Shown here: positions 1-6,497 of the stretch, piece by piece | Position numbering within the stretch: the stretch's first letter is position 1 | Layout: each line of letters begins with the position of its first letter | Assembly (NCBI GenBank): GCA_002296655.1 | Contig: DBIN01000057.1 | Location: 10,940 to 48,167, forward strand | Reading direction: 5' to 3' | Source: Acinetobacter sp. UBA801 | GTDB taxonomy: Bacteria > Pseudomonadota > Gammaproteobacteria > Pseudomonadales > Moraxellaceae | DNA: 37,228 nucleotides | Position numbers and translations under genes: made by a program | The notes under the pieces: model-generated | What the model was told of the DNA's origin: nothing | What the model saw: only the letters and a program-made list of their open reading frames with translations | Databases searched by the model: none

Positions 1-445
1 CGTCCCGTTTGGTGGTACTAGTCCCATCACCTTTAAGGGTACTACCCTCATTTGGTACTAGTCCCTTTTCGCGGTACTGGTCAGGAGTGAATAAATATTC
101 ATTTAGACAGCCTGTTGTTCTCTCAACTTTGATCAAACCAAGTTCTTCCAGATCGCGAATACATGACATAACCGTGTCGCGTTTTTTAATCCCGCAATAC
201 TTTTGAAATTGAGTAATAGCAATTGGATGTGATGCGCGATCAAACCCTATAGTTTGGCGCATGACAAACATTAAACACTTAAATGCCTTATCGTTTAACT
301 GAGCCATAATCTGACTATCAATTAACGTGTTAGGCATCTTGGTGTAGCGCTCTTCTTTATTCGACATCGCTTTGCGCTCATTTTTTGGGAAATGAACTAC
401 TTGCCCTTGAGGTAGCGGTGGTTCATGTGCTAAATTTGTGTTCAT
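1..445 (-). CDS. Phage replication protein O-like, N-terminal part (cut by window edge)
   Basis: The reading frame is open from an ATG at 445 to the left edge (148 codons seen, no stop), so the C-terminus lies outside. It begins MNTNLAHEPP and carries a stretch reading NDKAFKCLMFVMRQTIGFDR, then a winged-helix-like part with KKRDTVMSCIRDLEELGLIK. This is the pattern of the phage replication protein O N-terminal domain, which binds the phage origin and recruits host helicase or helicase loader. An AGAGGG ribosome site lies about 6 bases upstream of the ATG. Family assignment is from recognition of the motif; the position after cro and cII supports it, as in lambda. The last visible part is a linker rich in Gly, Ser and Thr encoded by repeated DNA, annotated separately. 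The C-terminal domain type cannot be judged. Confidence 0.8.
   Translation of the reverse strand, partial: MNTNLAHEPPLPQGQVVHFPKNERKAMSNKEERYTKMPNTLIDSQIMAQLNDKAFKCLMFVMRQTIGFDRASHPIAITQFQKYCGIKKRDTVMSCIRDLEELGLIKVERTTGCLNEYLFTPDQYREKGLVPNEGSTLKGDGTSTTKRD
14..80. repeat. Iteron-like repeats inside the O-like gene
   Basis: GGTACTAGTCCC occurs twice exactly (14-25 and 54-65). Related copies are GGGTACTACCC at 37-47 and GGTACTGG at 73-80. GGTACT therefore recurs four times in about 67 bases, with start spacings of 24, 16 and 19. In lambda the replication origin is a set of iterons within gene O, so these could be the O-binding sites; that is inference by analogy. They sit in the predicted linker after the winged-helix domain, which is also where lambda's iterons lie. 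The array may continue past the left edge. Confidence 0.55.
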
Positions 446-470
446 TCAATGCCCTCTAAGTTTTGAATAC

Positions 471-500
471 AAAAGCCTGATCTCAACCATCAGGCTTTTT
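471..500. terminator. Hairpin terminator at the end of the cII-like gene
   Basis: Arms AAAAGCCTGA (471-480) and TCAGGCTTTT (490-499) enclose a 9-base loop. The right arm contains the stop codon of the CII-like gene. The T-run is stronger on the plus strand; on the minus strand only four Ts follow. It may attenuate leftward transcription between the cII-like and O-like genes. Confidence 0.6.
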
Positions 501-948
501 CTTTGCCTTCAACACAAGCGTGTACCTTGGCATCCAGTTCAGCCAATATCTTGTGCAGTTTGTTTATGACTCGTGACATATCCACCGCTTCACCGCGCGT
601 AATACGACCATCGAGCATCATTTCTTTAAAAACCGATTGAATGTCACCGCCACTGATTCCCATGTTCAACACCAATTCAGTCAGTGCTGTATCTCGGCAT
701 TCGGGAATTTTGGGTAAATCAATTGCAACCTTTCCGTGCTCTGCATTAAGTGCATGCAAAATACGGTAATCGTTTGTGATTCCCATTAGTTTTGAAGCTT
801 CAGCAAGCGTAATGTGATGGGTATCCGTATTTGGATTCACTTTGCTATTCAGCACGGCTGGGCTTTTAATGCCGAGTCTAGGTGCTAGAGCATTTGCCCC
901 ACCTGGGTAGTCATGCACCGTGTGATATGCCGCATCGATGATGTTCAT
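490..948 (-). CDS. CII-like phage regulatory protein (CP76 family)
   Basis: A 152-aa protein. The N-terminal segment around residues 16-60 (YPGGANALAPRLGIKSPAVL, then LAEASKLMGITND) matches the phage CII/CP76 regulator family, in which a short helix-turn-helix recognises phage DNA. The C-terminal third (GRITRGEAVDMSRVINKLHK) is helical. It lies 51 bp after the Cro-like gene and before the O-like replication gene, the same order as cro-cII-O in lambda, and should be co-transcribed from the rightmost leftward promoter at about 1280. The expected role is to influence the lysis/lysogeny decision; whether it activates repressor synthesis as lambda CII does cannot be read from the sequence. Confidence 0.75.
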   Translation of the reverse strand: MNIIDAAYHTVHDYPGGANALAPRLGIKSPAVLNSKVNPNTDTHHITLAEASKLMGITNDYRILHALNAEHGKVAIDLPKIPECRDTALTELVLNMGISGGDIQSVFKEMMLDGRITRGEAVDMSRVINKLHKILAELDAKVHACVEGKEKA

Positions 949-999
949 TTAGGCTTCCTTTGAACGTGTTTAAATAAAATCAATTGGTTGATAATTGAT

Positions 1000-1230
1000 T
1001 TAAGCGGCCAAGTTCTTAGGGTTTGCCTTATCCATTAACCACTCCTTGGAAATTTGTCCATGACTGTTGTTGGCTAATGTTTGGGCATAATTAGTTTCAC
1101 CTGTGTAGTCAGTCCGCGGGAGTGCGCCCTTTTCTTCCATCTTCCGAATAGCTACATAAGAAATCCCTAATAAATTTGCTGCTATGGTGCGACCACCAAC
1201 TGCTGCAATTGCTTTTTGCATTGGATTCAT
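1000..1230 (-). CDS. Cro-like helix-turn-helix repressor
   Basis: A 76-aa protein with a predicted helix-turn-helix at roughly residues 14-34 (TIAANLLGISYVAIRKMEEK). Size, fold and divergent position to the CI-type repressor identify it as the Cro or YdaS-type early repressor of a lambdoid phage. It would bind the operators in the 1231-1362 interval and turn down repressor synthesis after induction. The promoter with TTGCAA and TTTAAT boxes lies just upstream on the minus strand, overlapped by two operators. Some relatives in defective prophages act as antitoxins (YdaS); no toxin partner is seen beside it, so Cro is preferred. Confidence 0.75.
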   Translation of the reverse strand: MNPMQKAIAAVGGRTIAANLLGISYVAIRKMEEKGALPRTDYTGETNYAQTLANNSHGQISKEWLMDKANPKNLAA

Positions 1231-1266
1231 TAATTAAACCTTTATTAAACCAGATAAACATAATTA

Positions 1267-1295
1267 ATTAAACCATGAGTTAAAGTTTGTTGCAA
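1267..1295 (-). promoter_or_regulatory. PR-type promoter of the cro-cII-O operon
   Basis: On the minus strand TTGCAA (1295-1290) and TTTAAT (1272-1267) are separated by 17 bases. The -10 box overlaps the operator at 1268-1284 and the -35 box overlaps the operator at 1291-1307, so a bound repressor would block polymerase. The layout is the same as in the promoter at 3436-3464. Confidence 0.7.
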
Positions 1296-1351
1296 CCAAT
1301 GGTTGATTCCATTTAGTGGTTTTTTATTGAATAATTTAACCAATGGTTAAA
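1268..1351. promoter_or_regulatory. OR-type operator cluster between cro-like and cI-like genes
   Basis: Three 17-bp dyads share the form TTwAACC-NNN-GGTTwAA: TTAAACC-ATG-AGTTAAA at 1268-1284, TGCAACC-AAT-GGTTGAT at 1291-1307, and the perfect TTTAACC-AAT-GGTTAAA at 1335-1351. Further single half-sites TTAAACC lie at 1234-1240 and 1245-1251. Three operators between divergent repressor genes is the lambdoid arrangement. The perfect site sits just 5' of the cI start and could mediate autorepression. A weak cI promoter (TTGATT at 1303, TTGAAT at about 1327) is possible. Confidence 0.7.
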
Positions 1352-1362
1352 GGCGGGTATTT

Positions 1363-2034
1363 ATGAACACTCTTGTTGAAAGATTGCAAAAAGCTTTAGA
1401 TGATAAAAAATTGTCATGGTCAAAGGCTTCAACAATGATTGGGCTTTCACCGCAAGCACCTTCTAAATGGAAGAAAGGTCAAATCGGGAAAGAGACGCTA
1501 GAAAAGCTTGCTGAACTTCTAGAGGTTGATGTTGGTTGGTTGTTAACGGGTAAAGATGCAGGAGTATTTGAGCCTTTAGTTACAGTTGAAACTGTGGTTG
1601 CAACCGAAGACCACAAAGATGATTTTGTTTGGATCGATGTTGTTGAGGCTGTCTTTTCATGTGGTGCTGGCGAATCAATTGAATTTCACTTTGACACCAT
1701 TAATGGAAAAATCCCATTTTCACCTTCATTTATGAAAGAGAAAGGCGTTACTGAAAAAACCATGAAAATCATTAAAGCCAAAGGCGAAAGCATGGCGGAT
1801 TTCATTAAGGATGGTGACCTAGTTGGTATCAACTTAGCGCAAACGGACATTATTGATGGTGAAATTTACGCTGTGTATTTAGCTGGCGAAGGCATGTTGA
1901 AGCAAATATTCAAAGAAGCTGACGGCTCTTTGGTGCTTCATAGCTTGAATGAAAAGTTTCCAGACAGAATTGTAAGTGAAGAAAACGGAAGGAATTTTAA
2001 AGTAATAGGTCGCCAGTTTTGGCGGGCGGGATAA
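1363..2034 (+). CDS. CI-type prophage repressor, S24 self-cleaving
   Basis: A 223-aa repressor. Residues 1-65 form an HTH_3/XRE domain (LSWSKASTMIGLSPQAPSKW). The C-terminal half is a LexA/S24 peptidase fold with the serine in GESM (Ser143) and the lysine in GEGMLKQIF (Lys180). The linker carries SCGAGE around residues 99-104, where the Ala/Cys-Gly cleavage bond is expected. Known members bind operators as dimers and self-cleave when RecA is activated by DNA damage. Here it should hold both flanking promoters (about 1280 and 3450) silent, because both carry the same 17-bp dyads. All catalytic elements are present, so SOS induction looks possible; whether the prophage is complete cannot be seen. 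Confidence 0.9.
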   Translation: MNTLVERLQKALDDKKLSWSKASTMIGLSPQAPSKWKKGQIGKETLEKLAELLEVDVGWLLTGKDAGVFEPLVTVETVVATEDHKDDFVWIDVVEAVFSCGAGESIEFHFDTINGKIPFSPSFMKEKGVTEKTMKIIKAKGESMADFIKDGDLVGINLAQTDIIDGEIYAVYLAGEGMLKQIFKEADGSLVLHSLNEKFPDRIVSEENGRNFKVIGRQFWRAG

Positions 2035-2055
2035 ATTTAAAAATAGAGAATACTT

Positions 2056-2271
2056 ATGCACCCAAAACAAATAATGAATCAAATCATTGAGCGTATTAAC
2101 AATGCTGCAGCTGATAGCGAGTCACTAACACTTAACCCTGAAGAAGTTAAAATTCTTTCAGAAGAAATTGGCGACCTTCATTTCATCCCTGTGCTTAGTA
2201 ATGAGCAAATTATTAAACTTTGCAATGAAGGAAAGTTAGGGCAAAAAATGGTTGAAGAAAAAAAGAAATAA
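2056..2271 (+). CDS. Small hypothetical protein downstream of cI
   Basis: A 71-aa, helix-rich, charged protein (ERINNAAADSESLTLNPEEV, ending MVEEKKK), starting 21 bp after the cI stop with a GAGAA ribosome site. No family is recognised. It is probably expressed with cI from the lysogenic transcript. A GC hairpin follows the stop directly. Co-expression with repressor and position correspond to the first of the genes between cI and PL in lambdoid phages, which often serve the lysogen, but there is no direct functional evidence. Confidence 0.6.
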   Translation: MHPKQIMNQIIERINNAAADSESLTLNPEEVKILSEEIGDLHFIPVLSNEQIIKLCNEGKLGQKMVEEKKK

Positions 2272-2290
2272 AAGCCGCTATATGCGGCTT
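2272..2290 (+). terminator. Hairpin after the 71-aa ORF
   Basis: AAGCCGC (2272-2278) and GCGGCTT (2284-2290) form a 7-bp stem with a TATAT loop. The following run is only partly T-rich (cttcaagtcttt), so it may be a weak terminator that partly separates cI from the 307-aa gene. Confidence 0.5.
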
Positions 2291-2405
2291 CAAGTCTTTA
2301 ATTTCATTAGTTATATCTATATATAGCTAAGAATAATACACTTAAAAAATTAGTAACAAAGCGAAACTGGCGTATCCAGTGTAATTATTTAAGAAGGGGG
2401 TAAAA

Positions 2406-3329
2406 GTGGAATTAGGTGAACTGACAATTAATGAAAATGGTTCTGCTATTTTTTTTGCAGAATATAGAGCTAGATTCACGATTGATGAGCCAGTACCAGT
2501 CGATATTGCTATCAAAAGTTTAAAAAGCTTTGAGGCTTTATTGGAAAGGACAAGATTGTTGGTTTCTATGTCTATGGAAAATATAAATATCGAAAGTACT
2601 GAGGTATTTGTAAAGGAAGTAGGTGAAGGCAGTTTTATTGTTGATTTTTTGGTAAAATACGTTATAGGTGAAGAAAATCGACAAAAAGCCGAGGAAATTT
2701 ACGAATCTACTGTAAGGAATAATGAAAAAGTGAGGACGGTAGTTGCTCTTGGAGTTGGTGCTGCACTGGTAGTAGGCGCTCAAGCCCTACACTCTAATTT
2801 TTTCCCTTCCGCCCCTCAACAACCAGCTATTGAGGCATACAATAGCGTTATCATAAATGCAGCAGGTGATGTAAATATCTCACCAGAACAAATCAAAGAA
2901 TATCAGAACTCCTTAAGAGACTCCAAAAAACTCGCTCAAGAAACTGTTAATGCTTTAGCTCCTGCTCGTTTAACCCCAAACAGTACAATAGAAGTAGATG
3001 GATTACAGCACTTAAATGTAGAACCTCAATTTATTAATAACGTTCCAGAAACATACCAGCCTCCAACTCCTGATGAACGTGAAGAAGCTCACTCAAATGT
3101 AGATGTGTTGATTTTTGCAAGTGATAAAGATAGGTCAGAGACAGGCTGGGCAGGCAATATACCAAGTTTATTTACTAAAAGAGTAAAATTTATTCTTGGC
3201 GATGATGTCCAGCCAAGTGTATTGCACGGCACTGTCCAAGTTAAAGCTGATATATTAGTAAGAGAGCGGTTTAATAAGAACAAAAGAAAGTACGAGCCAT
3301 ATGAGGTTTTGATTTTAGCAATTAATTAA
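2406..3329 (+). CDS. Single-span membrane protein in the rex position, unknown function
   Basis: A 307-aa protein started by GTG behind a very strong ribosome site (AGAAGGGGG). Residues 1-90 form a soluble domain with a GEGSFIVDFLVKY motif (73-85). Residues 111-128 are a hydrophobic membrane segment. A low-complexity linker (130-225) rich in Pro, Asn and Gln leads to a beta-rich C-terminal domain (232-307) starting NVDVLIFASDKD. No signal peptide or enzyme motif is seen. The domain-TM-domain layout with a Gly-Ser-Phe strand recalls uncharacterised proteins from phage and defence regions, but I cannot name the family. It lies between cI and the PL-type promoter and is closed by its own terminator, so it should be expressed from the lysogen. 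Superinfection exclusion or host modification is a reasonable guess only. Confidence 0.8.
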   Translation: MELGELTINENGSAIFFAEYRARFTIDEPVPVDIAIKSLKSFEALLERTRLLVSMSMENINIESTEVFVKEVGEGSFIVDFLVKYVIGEENRQKAEEIYESTVRNNEKVRTVVALGVGAALVVGAQALHSNFFPSAPQQPAIEAYNSVIINAAGDVNISPEQIKEYQNSLRDSKKLAQETVNALAPARLTPNSTIEVDGLQHLNVEPQFINNVPETYQPPTPDEREEAHSNVDVLIFASDKDRSETGWAGNIPSLFTKRVKFILGDDVQPSVLHGTVQVKADILVRERFNKNKRKYEPYEVLILAIN

Positions 3330-3345
3330 AGATTAAAATTTTTTT

Positions 3346-3373
3346 AACCCACCCTAGCGGTGGGTTTTCTTTT
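3346..3373 (+). terminator. Rho-independent terminator after the 307-aa gene
   Basis: AACCCACC (3346-3353) pairs with GGTGGGTT (3359-3366) around a CTAGC loop and is followed by TTTTCTTTT. It ends the lysogenic transcript before the PL-type promoter. Confidence 0.85.
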
Positions 3374-3411
3374 GTCTATTAAACCTTATAAGAAAAATAA
3401 TTTAAACCTAT

Positions 3412-3464
3412 TTTCACCTTTGGTTTAATTTTTAGTTGACACTTATTTATACCTTTGGTTTAAT
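3412..3464 (+). promoter_or_regulatory. PL/OL-type promoter and operators of the recombination operon
   Basis: A consensus TTGACA at 3436-3441 and TTTAAT at 3459-3464 are 17 bases apart. Two 17-bp dyads, TTTCACC-TTT-GGTTTAA (3412-3428) and TTATACC-TTT-GGTTTAA (3447-3463), share a 15-bp identical stretch exactly 35 bp apart. The second covers the -10 box. They have the same half-site and 3-base spacer as the operators beside cI, so the same repressor should control both promoters. Half-sites TTAAACC also occur upstream near 3379 and 3401. Confidence 0.75.
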
Positions 3465-3482
3465 TACTTCCAAGGACAACAA

Positions 3483-3517
3483 AAAAGCACACCGACCGCT
3501 AAATCATGTGTGCTTTT
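3483..3517 (+). promoter_or_regulatory. Leader hairpin between PL-type promoter and first gene
   Basis: AAAAGCACAC (3483-3492) is perfectly repeated inverted as GTGTGCTTTT (3508-3517) around a 15-base loop. It lies in the untranslated leader, ending 18 bases before the first start codon. It could be a weak terminator or attenuator, or a transcript-stabilising structure. No N-like antiterminator gene was recognised. Confidence 0.5.
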
Positions 3518-3535
3518 CCAAACTGCGAGGTAATT

Positions 3536-3976
3536 ATGAATACAACAACTCAATCTTTCAAGTATCCAATTGTAGCTATGGCTGCTGCAGTTGCCACAGT
3601 GGGCGCTTTGGCTGTCACCTACACACCAGAGCCAACGACTTACACACCCGCTTTCACAGCGAACACTGCGCCATCTCAGTACGAGCTTTTACAACTTCGT
3701 ATGACTGACGCCAACAAAGGTCAGGCGGTAATTCGTTTAGATGGTTTCCGCATCACTACAACTTTTGAAGTTGAAGCATTTGAAGATAATTACGGCGTTC
3801 CAGGTTCTGAATTTACCGCTGTTGATGTCACCAGTCTTGATGACGTTCAGGTCTTTGATGCAACTGGCAAACGCTATAACGACTTTACCGATCACATCGA
3901 TCACCGAAACATGAATGCGCTAATCAAAGCGCACATCGAAAAACACCGTTTAGTTACCGTGGGAGATGAATCATGA
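3536..3976 (+). CDS. Hypothetical phage protein with N-terminal membrane segment
   Basis: A 146-aa protein. The ATG at 3536 is chosen over an in-frame start 30 bases upstream because GAGGTAATT precedes it and the upstream codons lie in the leader hairpin. Residues 9-29 (FKYPIVAMAAAVATVGALAV) form one hydrophobic helix, followed by a Thr/Pro-rich stretch and a soluble domain with FRITTTFEVEAFEDNYGVPG. It could be a type II membrane protein or carry a poor signal peptide. It is the first gene of the PL-type operon and overlaps the next gene by 4 bp. No family is recognised. Confidence 0.65.
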   Translation: MNTTTQSFKYPIVAMAAAVATVGALAVTYTPEPTTYTPAFTANTAPSQYELLQLRMTDANKGQAVIRLDGFRITTTFEVEAFEDNYGVPGSEFTAVDVTSLDDVQVFDATGKRYNDFTDHIDHRNMNALIKAHIEKHRLVTVGDES

Positions 3977-4506
3977 ATTTTGCAACTCCAGAACAAGTGT
4001 TCACTGCCCTTGGTGATGGCAAGGACGTTTATTGGTCAGAGGATGGTTCAAGCGATTGGACTCCTTTAAACCAAAAGTCACAGCTTAACTTTTCAGACTT
4101 GTACTCAGGCTTTTTAAAGTTCCGAGTTGATGATCTTCCGAAAATAAGCATGCCGATTGAAGTTACCGACACACAGTACTTTTCAGCCTTTGTACGTCAT
4201 GAGGGCAGCTTTGAAATTTACCGTGTGGGCACAACAAAAACCCGTTTTTATGCACTAAAGCTGAAACGTAATATGCGCTCTGAAAACTACTTTTCAAACA
4301 TTGATGTATTTGCAGTTAATACTGACGGTAGTTTGAAAAAGGTGTTTAGAACAGTTGCTAATGACTGGGTATTTAGTGCTTTGGAAACAGCTCGCAAAGC
4401 GAATCGTAACCGCGAATATAACCAAATTCTGCAGGATACTGGCTTCTTTTCTAGCAAAGAATATGGCGACCACCGACGCAGAAGCCGCCGCATGGGAGGG
4501 ATGTAA
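3973..4506 (+). CDS. Hypothetical phage early protein, 177 aa
   Basis: Starts at an ATGA overlap with the previous gene. Soluble, mixed alpha/beta composition, with a strongly basic tail (HRRRSRRMGGM) that could contact nucleic acid. No known domain is recognised. It sits 2 bp before the RecA-fold ATPase gene and should be translated together with it, which hints at a part in the recombination module; this is contextual inference. Confidence 0.65.
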   Translation: MNFATPEQVFTALGDGKDVYWSEDGSSDWTPLNQKSQLNFSDLYSGFLKFRVDDLPKISMPIEVTDTQYFSAFVRHEGSFEIYRVGTTKTRFYALKLKRNMRSENYFSNIDVFAVNTDGSLKKVFRTVANDWVFSALETARKANRNREYNQILQDTGFFSSKEYGDHRRRSRRMGGM

Positions 4507-4508
4507 TC

Positions 4509-5630
4509 ATGGCATTACCGATTATTACAGCTGACCAGCCGCTAATTGTTCAGGCAATCATTACCTACATCTATGCGGATCCTGGTCTTGGTAAAACTTC
4601 TATGGGTTTTACAGGTGACAAAGCCATTTCTTTTGACTTTGACAAAGGTGCACACCGTACTGGTGAGCTACGTCGTGGTGCTGTGGTTCCTGTTCAGCAA
4701 TGGTCTGATGTTGCAAATATCACCCTGCAGGATTTAGCACCGTATAACACTGTTGTGATTGATACCGTGGGCGCAATGCTTGAAAGCATTAAAACCCACC
4801 TGCTTGGCAACCGTGAAAACCGTCAAAAGGATGGTTCACTCAAGCTTAAGGCTCAGGGTTTGGCCAACAACATTTTCACTCAATACGTGAACAACTTGGT
4901 CAGTTCGGGTAAAGACGTTGTGTTCATTGCTCACGCATCAGAAGACAACTCAGGCGACCAAGTTATTTACCGTCCAGACTTAGGCGGTAAAAACCGAAAT
5001 ATGCTTTATCGCATTGCAGACATCATGGGTTATTTGACCACTGTCACTACCAGTGAAGGTAAAAGTGCACGTGTAATTAGCTTTAAGCCATCCCCTACTC
5101 ACCACGCTAAAAACTCAGGTGCTTTAGGGGGTGAAACGGGCGAGGTTTGGGTGCCTGATCTGAAAGAGCACCCGCGCTTTTTGGCTGACTTAATTAATCA
5201 AGCCAAGGGCCATATCAACACACTAACCCCTGCACAGCTTGAAGAGCAAAAGGCTCAGCAAGACTTGGGTAACTGGGAGCAAAGCTGCAATGAAGCAAAG
5301 CATGCTGGCGATATTAACGAACTGACAGCTTCTTTGGTTAAAGAGCATCGTTATTACGACGTTATGCGCAAAACTCTACTTCACCATGCAAAGCGACTGG
5401 AATGCACATTCAACAAAGAATTGAACAAATGGATTGGGCCAAAAGAGTTTTTAGGCATCACGGATGAACAGCGCGATGAACTTCAAGAACTGCTTGCCCA
5501 AAACGATATTGATGTCATGACGTTCTGTGAAGAACAAGGAATTGACAGTCTTTTAGCAATCAATGCCGCTGACTTCCAGACAGTAAAAACACACATTTTA
5601 AACAGTAACAAAGAGGCTGCTATCGCATGA
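4509..5630 (+). CDS. Phage RecA-fold ATPase (AAA_24, Sak4-like candidate)
   Basis: A 373-aa protein with a Walker A loop ADPGLGKTS (residues 23-31) and a Walker B strand TVVIDTVG (Asp85), then VVFIAHASE as a likely sensor strand around 137-145. This is the AAA_24 type of phage NTP-binding protein, which includes the Sak4 single-strand annealing/recombination proteins. Sak4 proteins are usually near 200-250 aa; here about 130 extra residues follow (from about residue 240), helical and charged, of unknown function. It overlaps by 4 bp with an ExoX-like exonuclease, the nuclease-plus-annealing-protein pairing of phage recombination systems. Recombinase activity is inferred; plain ATPase is the safe statement. 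Confidence 0.75.
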   Translation: MALPIITADQPLIVQAIITYIYADPGLGKTSMGFTGDKAISFDFDKGAHRTGELRRGAVVPVQQWSDVANITLQDLAPYNTVVIDTVGAMLESIKTHLLGNRENRQKDGSLKLKAQGLANNIFTQYVNNLVSSGKDVVFIAHASEDNSGDQVIYRPDLGGKNRNMLYRIADIMGYLTTVTTSEGKSARVISFKPSPTHHAKNSGALGGETGEVWVPDLKEHPRFLADLINQAKGHINTLTPAQLEEQKAQQDLGNWEQSCNEAKHAGDINELTASLVKEHRYYDVMRKTLLHHAKRLECTFNKELNKWIGPKEFLGITDEQRDELQELLAQNDIDVMTFCEEQGIDSLLAINAADFQTVKTHILNSNKEAAIA

Positions 5631-6304
5631 ACGCAATCATTTTAGACACCGAAACTCATGACATGAACGGATATCCGATTGAGATTTCGTATTCGCCTTG
5701 CGACTTTATAGATGGCGCTTTGCACGTGGGGCATGAATTGAATTTTGATGAATACTTTTCATGCCCAGAACGCATCTCTTTTGGTGCGATGGCAGTGCAT
5801 CACATTTTGGAATCCGACATTGCAGGCAAGCCAAGCTATGAAACATTCCGCTTGCCTACCACAGTCAAATACATGATCGGTCACAACATTGATTATGACG
5901 TTGCAGCAGTTAAAAAGTGCGACCCAAAAATTGAAGTGAAAGCAATTTGTACTATGGCACTTGCTCGGATGCTATGGCCTGAATCAGATAGTCATACGCT
6001 TGGCGCCTTGTATTACCAAATCAATGAAGACAAAGAAAAGGCTCGTAAGCATTTGCGCAATGCTCATAACGCGAAATATGACATTTACTTCACTGGTGTA
6101 TTACTTGAGGTGTTGGTTGGCGAGCTGGGCATCAAAGATATGAACTCGCTTTACATGATGTCTGAAACAGCACGTATTCCGAAAACAATCACATTCGGCA
6201 AATACAAAGGTACTTACATTGATGACCTGCCGAGTGACTACAAAGCTTGGTTACTACGTCAGGATGACGTGGACCCGTACCTACGCAAAGCATTAAAGGG
6301 ATAA
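5627..6304 (+). CDS. DnaQ-fold 3'-5' exonuclease, ExoX-like
   Basis: A 225-aa protein with all DEDDh motifs: Asp7 and Glu9 in LDTET, Asp91 in GHNIDYDVAAV, and His147/Asp152 in AHNAKYDIYF. Residues 186-224 (TITFGKYKGTYIDDLPSDY) form the small C-terminal module found in exodeoxyribonuclease X (DUF3820 type). Such enzymes digest DNA from 3' ends using two metal ions. The ATGA overlap with the ATPase gene implies translational coupling and a joint role in recombination or replication of phage DNA. All catalytic residues are intact. Confidence 0.85.
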   Translation: MNAIILDTETHDMNGYPIEISYSPCDFIDGALHVGHELNFDEYFSCPERISFGAMAVHHILESDIAGKPSYETFRLPTTVKYMIGHNIDYDVAAVKKCDPKIEVKAICTMALARMLWPESDSHTLGALYYQINEDKEKARKHLRNAHNAKYDIYFTGVLLEVLVGELGIKDMNSLYMMSETARIPKTITFGKYKGTYIDDLPSDYKAWLLRQDDVDPYLRKALKG

Positions 6305-6308
6305 GAAC

Positions 6309-6497
6309 ATGAAGAAAAATTATGTTTGGTCTTACAAGGCCAAAGTACAAGGCGGGCGTGGTTTTATCACTGGTCAGGTTGAAGCACCTACTTTCAGCCA
6401 AGCAGAAAAAATGGTTTTTGATGACAATTTATTAGTGGATTCGGTTGAGCTGAAATTATGCCGAAATGTGAAGCCAACACAGGAGTTTGCAGCATGA
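6309..6497 (+). CDS. Small hypothetical phage protein, 62 aa
   Basis: Follows the exonuclease by 4 bp, with GGGATAAGA upstream as ribosome site. It has a beta-alpha-beta look (VWSYKAKVQGGRGFITGQVE, then a helix SQAEKMVFDD, then a strand VDSVELKL), suggestive of a small single-domain binding protein. No family recognised. Its stop overlaps the next start. Confidence 0.6.
   Translation: MKKNYVWSYKAKVQGGRGFITGQVEAPTFSQAEKMVFDDNLLVDSVELKLCRNVKPTQEFAA

Noticed and set aside
3436..3708. Open frame across the PL-type promoter and leader
   Set aside because: It begins inside the promoter, covers the leader hairpin, and overlaps the better-supported 3536-3976 gene in another frame.
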